Shown here: positions 4,878 through 7,756 of the stretch, piece after piece
How positions within the stretch are numbered: position 1 is the first letter of the stretch
How the letters are laid out: each line of letters starts with the position of its first letter
From: Candidatus Solibacter sp.
GTDB lineage: Bacteria; Acidobacteriota; Terriglobia; Bryobacterales; Bryobacteraceae
Direction of reading: 5' to 3'
Length of the DNA stretch: 7,756 nucleotides
Assembly: GCA_017883355.1 (NCBI GenBank)
Contig: JADGNS010000180.1
Span: forward strand, 1-7,756
Notes under the pieces: model-generated
The model's input: only the letters and a program-made list of their open reading frames with translations
Told to the model about the DNA's origin: nothing
The model's database searches: none
Position numbers and translations under genes: made by a program

Positions 4878-6357
4878 ACTGTTGTGCCTGCTGGCGGTGG
4901 CCGGCGCGCTCGATGCGGCGGTCAAACTGCCGGCGTTGATCTCGGACCACATGGTGCTGCAGCAGGGGATGCCGGTGCGCATCTGGGGGACGGCCGACCC
5001 AGGCGAGTCGGTAAGAGTCGATTTCCAGGGGCAGAGCGTGACGGTGAAGGCCGCCGAGAACGGGAAGTGGACTGCGTGGCTGAAGCCGCTAGTGGCGGCG
5101 GGTCCGCTGGAGATGAACATCAACGGTGCGGCCATCAAGGACGTTCTGGTAGGCGAAGTGTGGCTGGGGTCGGGGCAATCGAACATGGAGTTCCGCCTGC
5201 AGACGGCGGTCAACCACGACGAAGAAATCGCGCGCGCGGACTATCCGATGATCCACCTGTTTCAGGTGAAGCACGTGGTGGCCGATCAGCCGGCCGAGGA
5301 CGTGGTGGGGGCGTGGCAGGTGTGCTCGCCGGCCTCCGTGAAGGGGTTCTCGGCGGTGGAGTATTTCTTCGGGCGGCATTTGCAACAGAACCTGCACGTG
5401 CCGATGGGGCTGATCGAGAGCGATTGGGGCGGGACGCCGGCGCAATCGTGGACCTCGAAGGAGGCGATCGCGAGCGACGCGGCGCTGAAGTATGTGACCG
5501 ACTTTTGGGAGACGGTGCTGGCCGGGTATCCGGCGGCCAGGGAGAAGTACGACACGGCGACGCTGCCGGCGTGGAACAAGGCGGTGGAAGAGGCCAAGGC
5601 TGCGGGGCGAACGCCGCCGAACCGGCCGGGGCTGCCGCAGGGGCCGGGGCATCCCAATCAGCCGGCGGGCCTGTACAACGGCATGATCGCGCCGCTGGTA
5701 GGGTACGGCATCCGTGGGGCGATCTGGTATCAGGGCGAGAGCAACGCGACCGAGCGGGAGGCGTACAAGTACCGGCGGCTGTTCGGGGCCATGATCGAGG
5801 ACTGGCGCAATCGCTGGGGGCAAGGCGATTTCCCGTTCCTGTTCGTGCAACTGGCCAACTACAAGACCAACGGGTTTTGGCCGGTGCTGCGCGAATCGCA
5901 GACGGAGACGCTGCGCCTGGCCAATACGGCGATGGCGGTGATTATCGACATCGGCGAATCGCGGGACATTCACCCGAAGAACAAACAGGACGTGGGACTG
6001 CGGCTGGCGCTAGGGGCGCGCGCGCTGACCTATAAGCAGCCGGTCGAGTACTCGGGACCGATGTTCCAGACGGCGACCCCGGAGGACGGCGCGATGCGCG
6101 TGTATCTGACGCACGGTGACGGCATGCAGGCGCGCGGCGGCGGGGCGATCGCGGGCTTCGAGATCGCGGGCGCGGACGGGAATTATGTGCCGGGCGAAGT
6201 GAAGGTGGACGGCAACACGCTGCTGGTGACGAGCGCGCAGGTGGCGAATCCGGTAGCGGTGCGCTACGCGTGGGCGGACGACCCGGTGTGCAACCTGGTG
6301 AATCAGGCGGGCCTTCCGGCGAGCCCATTCCGCAGCGACCAACCGCATTATCAGTAG
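4861..6357 (+). CDS. Exported sialate O-acetylesterase-type carbohydrate esterase (SASA family)
   Basis: The product has 498 residues from the GTG at 4861. Residues 1-19 resemble a signal peptide (positively charged MHRIGR, then LLCLLAVAGALDA), so it should act outside the cytoplasm. LPALISDHMVLQQGMPVRIW and the following 60 residues form the N-terminal beta domain usual in this family. The SGNH-like catalytic domain starts at VGEVWLGSGQSNMEF with nucleophile Ser107. WGGTPAQSW (189-197) and IWYQGESNA (288-296) are further signature blocks, and DIHPKNKQDVGLRLA carries Asp369 and His371, the likely rest of the triad. A C-terminal beta region (about 395-498) completes a normal-length member. Family members remove O-acetyl groups from sialic acids or other glycans, including plant polysaccharides in soil bacteria; sialate specificity is not implied. 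The MFS gene follows after 42 bp on the same strand. Confidence 0.92.
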   Translation: MHRIGRLLCLLAVAGALDAAVKLPALISDHMVLQQGMPVRIWGTADPGESVRVDFQGQSVTVKAAENGKWTAWLKPLVAAGPLEMNINGAAIKDVLVGEVWLGSGQSNMEFRLQTAVNHDEEIARADYPMIHLFQVKHVVADQPAEDVVGAWQVCSPASVKGFSAVEYFFGRHLQQNLHVPMGLIESDWGGTPAQSWTSKEAIASDAALKYVTDFWETVLAGYPAAREKYDTATLPAWNKAVEEAKAAGRTPPNRPGLPQGPGHPNQPAGLYNGMIAPLVGYGIRGAIWYQGESNATEREAYKYRRLFGAMIEDWRNRWGQGDFPFLFVQLANYKTNGFWPVLRESQTETLRLANTAMAVIIDIGESRDIHPKNKQDVGLRLALGARALTYKQPVEYSGPMFQTATPEDGAMRVYLTHGDGMQARGGGAIAGFEIAGADGNYVPGEVKVDGNTLLVTSAQVANPVAVRYAWADDPVCNLVNQAGLPASPFRSDQPHYQ

Positions 6358-6364
6358 GGGTGAG

Positions 6365-6399
6365 TCCGAGCTGTGCTCGGATGCACAAGGCGGAGCCTT
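6365..6399 (+). promoter_or_regulatory. Two small hairpins between the esterase and MFS genes, the second covering the ribosome site
   Basis: TCCGAG (6365-6370) pairs with CTCGGA (6376-6381) over a 5-base loop. AAGGC (6387-6391) pairs with GCCTT (6395-6399) over a 3-base loop that holds GGA of the GGAG ribosome site, ending directly at the ATG at 6400. This could dampen MFS translation relative to the esterase. The stems are short and may be incidental. Confidence 0.3.
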
Positions 6400-7635
6400 A
6401 TGCCACTGGCTGGCGGACGGGTCGCGTTTCGGTACCCGAATTTCCGCTACTACATGACGGCGCGCATGCTGGCCACCATCGCCAGCGAGATGCAGGCGGT
6501 GGCGGTGGGCTGGCAGATTTACGCCCTGACGCACCGCGCGCTGGATCTGGGACTGGTGGGGCTGGCGCAATTCCTGCCGGGAATTGTGCTGTTCCTGGTG
6601 GCGGGCCAGGCGGCGGACCGTTTCCCGCGGCAGCGCATCTTACAGTGCTGCTATGTGGCCTTCGCGTGCGTGTCGGCGCTGCTTCTGGCGTTGACCCTGC
6701 GCGGGCTGACCGGTGTGTGGCCGGTGTACGCGGCGCTGGTGATGAACGGCGTGGTGCGCGCCTTCAACGGTCCGGCGTCGCAGGCGTTCCTGCCGCTGGT
6801 GGTGCCGGAGGAAGTGTTCCCCAATGCGGTGGCGTGGGCGTCCAGCATCATTCAGGGCGCGATGACGCTGGGGCCGATGGTGGGCGGGGTGGTCTATGGG
6901 CTCACGGGGAGTCCGGCGCCGGTGTACGCGGGGTCGGCGGTGGCCTGCCTGGGAGCCACGGTGCTGATGGGCAAAGTGCGTGTGGAGGCGGCGCAGCGGC
7001 CGCGTGGGATCGCCCGGCGCGGAGTGCTGCTGGATGGGCTGCGCTATCTTTGGCGCGCCAAGATGACGCTGGGCGCGATCTCGCTGGACATGTTCGCCGT
7101 GCTGCTGGGCGGCGCGGTGGCGTTGATGCCGGTATTCGCCAAGGACATTCTGGGAGTGGGCGCCACGGGATTGGGGATTCTGCGCGGCGCTCCGGGCACG
7201 GGGGCGGTGATCATGGCGATGGTGTTGGCGTACCGGCCGCTCCAGCGGCACGCGGGCGCCATTATGCTGTGGTGCGTCGCCGGGTTCGGCGCCTGCACGG
7301 TGGTGTTCGGGCTATCGCGCAGTATGGCGCTCTCGGTGGCGGCTCTGGTGATTTTGGGCGCCTGCGACATGGTCAGCGTGGTGGTGCGGCATACGCTGGT
7401 ACAGATTTCGACGCCGGACGAGATGCGCGGACGGGTGAGCGCGGTCAACATGATGTTCATCGGGGCGTCGAACGAGGTGGGGCAGTTCGAATCGGGGGTC
7501 ACGGCGGCGTGGTTTGGGGCGGTGCCGGCGGTGGTTGTGGGCGGGGTCGGGACGATCCTGATTGTGGTATTGTGGAGCCGGTTATTTCCCGAATTGCGTA
7601 GAGTCAATGAGTTGCAACCCGTCCGGCGAGCGTGA
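6400..7635 (+). CDS. Major facilitator superfamily transporter, EntS/MFS_3-type exporter
   Basis: The product has 411 residues from the ATG at 6400, with about 12 hydrophobic segments and no signal peptide: an inner-membrane transporter. RYPNFRYYMTARMLATIASEMQ opens the first helix in the way typical of MFS_3/EntS-like proteins. GQAADRFPRQR (69-79) is MFS motif A in the loop between helices 2 and 3. FNGPASQAFLP (122-132) and VQISTPDEMRGRVSAVN (334-350) are blocks seen in this group. Family members export siderophores, drugs or other small molecules by proton antiport; the substrate is unknown. GGAG at 6392-6395 supports this ATG; GTG at 6373 is an in-frame alternative without a better site. 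It lies 42 bp after the esterase and 43 bp before the next gene on the same strand, so an operon is likely. An overlapping 443-codon frame is a GC-bias shadow. Confidence 0.9.
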   Translation: MPLAGGRVAFRYPNFRYYMTARMLATIASEMQAVAVGWQIYALTHRALDLGLVGLAQFLPGIVLFLVAGQAADRFPRQRILQCCYVAFACVSALLLALTLRGLTGVWPVYAALVMNGVVRAFNGPASQAFLPLVVPEEVFPNAVAWASSIIQGAMTLGPMVGGVVYGLTGSPAPVYAGSAVACLGATVLMGKVRVEAAQRPRGIARRGVLLDGLRYLWRAKMTLGAISLDMFAVLLGGAVALMPVFAKDILGVGATGLGILRGAPGTGAVIMAMVLAYRPLQRHAGAIMLWCVAGFGACTVVFGLSRSMALSVAALVILGACDMVSVVVRHTLVQISTPDEMRGRVSAVNMMFIGASNEVGQFESGVTAAWFGAVPAVVVGGVGTILIVVLWSRLFPELRRVNELQPVRRA

Positions 7636-7664
7636 CATCTAAAGGGCAAGCTTCGTCAAAGAAC

Positions 7665-7671
7665 AGAGAGG
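7665..7671 (+). promoter_or_regulatory. Shine-Dalgarno AGAGAGG of the last gene
   Basis: AGAGAGG lies 7 nt before the ATG at 7679 and supports a real gene start there, although only 26 codons are visible. Confidence 0.6.
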
Positions 7672-7678
7672 TTAGATT

Positions 7679-7756
7679 ATGCGTAACGACTGGAAAATGA
7701 GTGCATTGGTGCTGGGCCTCGGGCTTCAGCTAGCAGCCAACGTCTTCGGGCAGGCA
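7679..7756 (+). CDS. N-terminal signal peptide of an unidentified exported protein (partial, cut by the right edge)
   Basis: Twenty-six codons are visible, with a good ribosome site. The reading MRNDWKMSALVLGLGLQLAA followed by NVFGQA has a charged N-region, a hydrophobic core of about 13 residues and a small-residue end suited to signal peptidase I, so the product is probably exported. Nothing of the mature protein is present, so no family can be named. It follows the MFS gene by 43 bp on the same strand, with no clear promoter or terminator between, and may belong to the same transcript. Confidence 0.65.
   Translation, partial: MRNDWKMSALVLGLGLQLAANVFGQA

Noticed and set aside
5089..5973. 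294-codon minus-strand frame antisense to the esterase
   Set aside because: Arg/His/Pro-rich shadow without any recognisable fold; the sense strand carries a complete SASA protein.
6270..7601. 443-codon plus-strand frame overlapping the MFS gene
   Set aside because: Its product is an endless Gly/Ala/Arg mix without a domain, as expected from a shifted frame of a GC-rich gene. The overlapping frame has clear MFS motifs and a ribosome site.
1..7756. CRISPR arrays, tRNA/rRNA genes, insertion sequences, toxin-antitoxin or defence modules
   Set aside because: I looked for regularly spaced repeats, cloverleaf-like arms, transposase motifs and small paired genes and saw none. All long frames are accounted for by the genes listed.

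Overview
The window reads as an ordinary chromosomal stretch of a high-GC soil-type bacterium. Strong GC bias in third codon positions, genes with secretion signals for polysaccharide breakdown, and dispersed palindromic or tandem intergenic repeats all suggest an Acidobacteriota member (Solibacter/Bryobacter-like). That placement is inference from gene style, not proof. There is no tRNA, rRNA, CRISPR array, transposase or integrase in view.

Layout. (1) 1-518, minus strand: the N-terminal part of an AraC-family regulator with a GyrI-like effector domain, running off the left edge. (2) 519-674: a divergent control region with a possible 22-codon leader ORF, a candidate -10 box and a dyad. (3) 675-1643, plus: a winged-helix/SAM methyltransferase of the Methyltransf_2 type, in which the positions of the usual acid/base residues are changed. 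(4) 1644-1778: an intergenic gap with two strong hairpins. (5) 1779-3872, plus: an exported GH42 beta-galactosidase, followed almost without gap by (6) 3883-4305, plus: a hotdog-fold acyl-CoA thioesterase whose last codons come from a tandem 10-bp repeat. (7) 4351-4710, minus, convergent: a small single-domain PilZ (c-di-GMP receptor) protein. (8) 4711-4860: a divergent promoter region. (9) 4861-6357, plus: an exported sialate-O-acetylesterase-type carbohydrate esterase. (10) 6400-7635, plus: an MFS exporter of the EntS/MFS_3 type. (11) 7679-7756, plus: the signal peptide of an unidentified exported protein cut by the right edge.

How the genes may work together. The GH42 galactosidase and the SASA-type esterase both carry export signals and would suit removal of galactosyl residues and O-acetyl groups from plant or microbial polysaccharides outside the cytoplasm. 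The esterase, MFS gene and last gene run in one direction with gaps of about 40 bp and may be co-transcribed. The AraC/methyltransferase pair, the thioesterase and the PilZ protein show no obvious pathway link to them. I see no convincing undescribed multigene system. The observations most worth following are the methyltransferase lacking the canonical catalytic residues, repeat-derived coding sequence at the end of the thioesterase, and duplicated or hairpin elements in the intergenic control regions.
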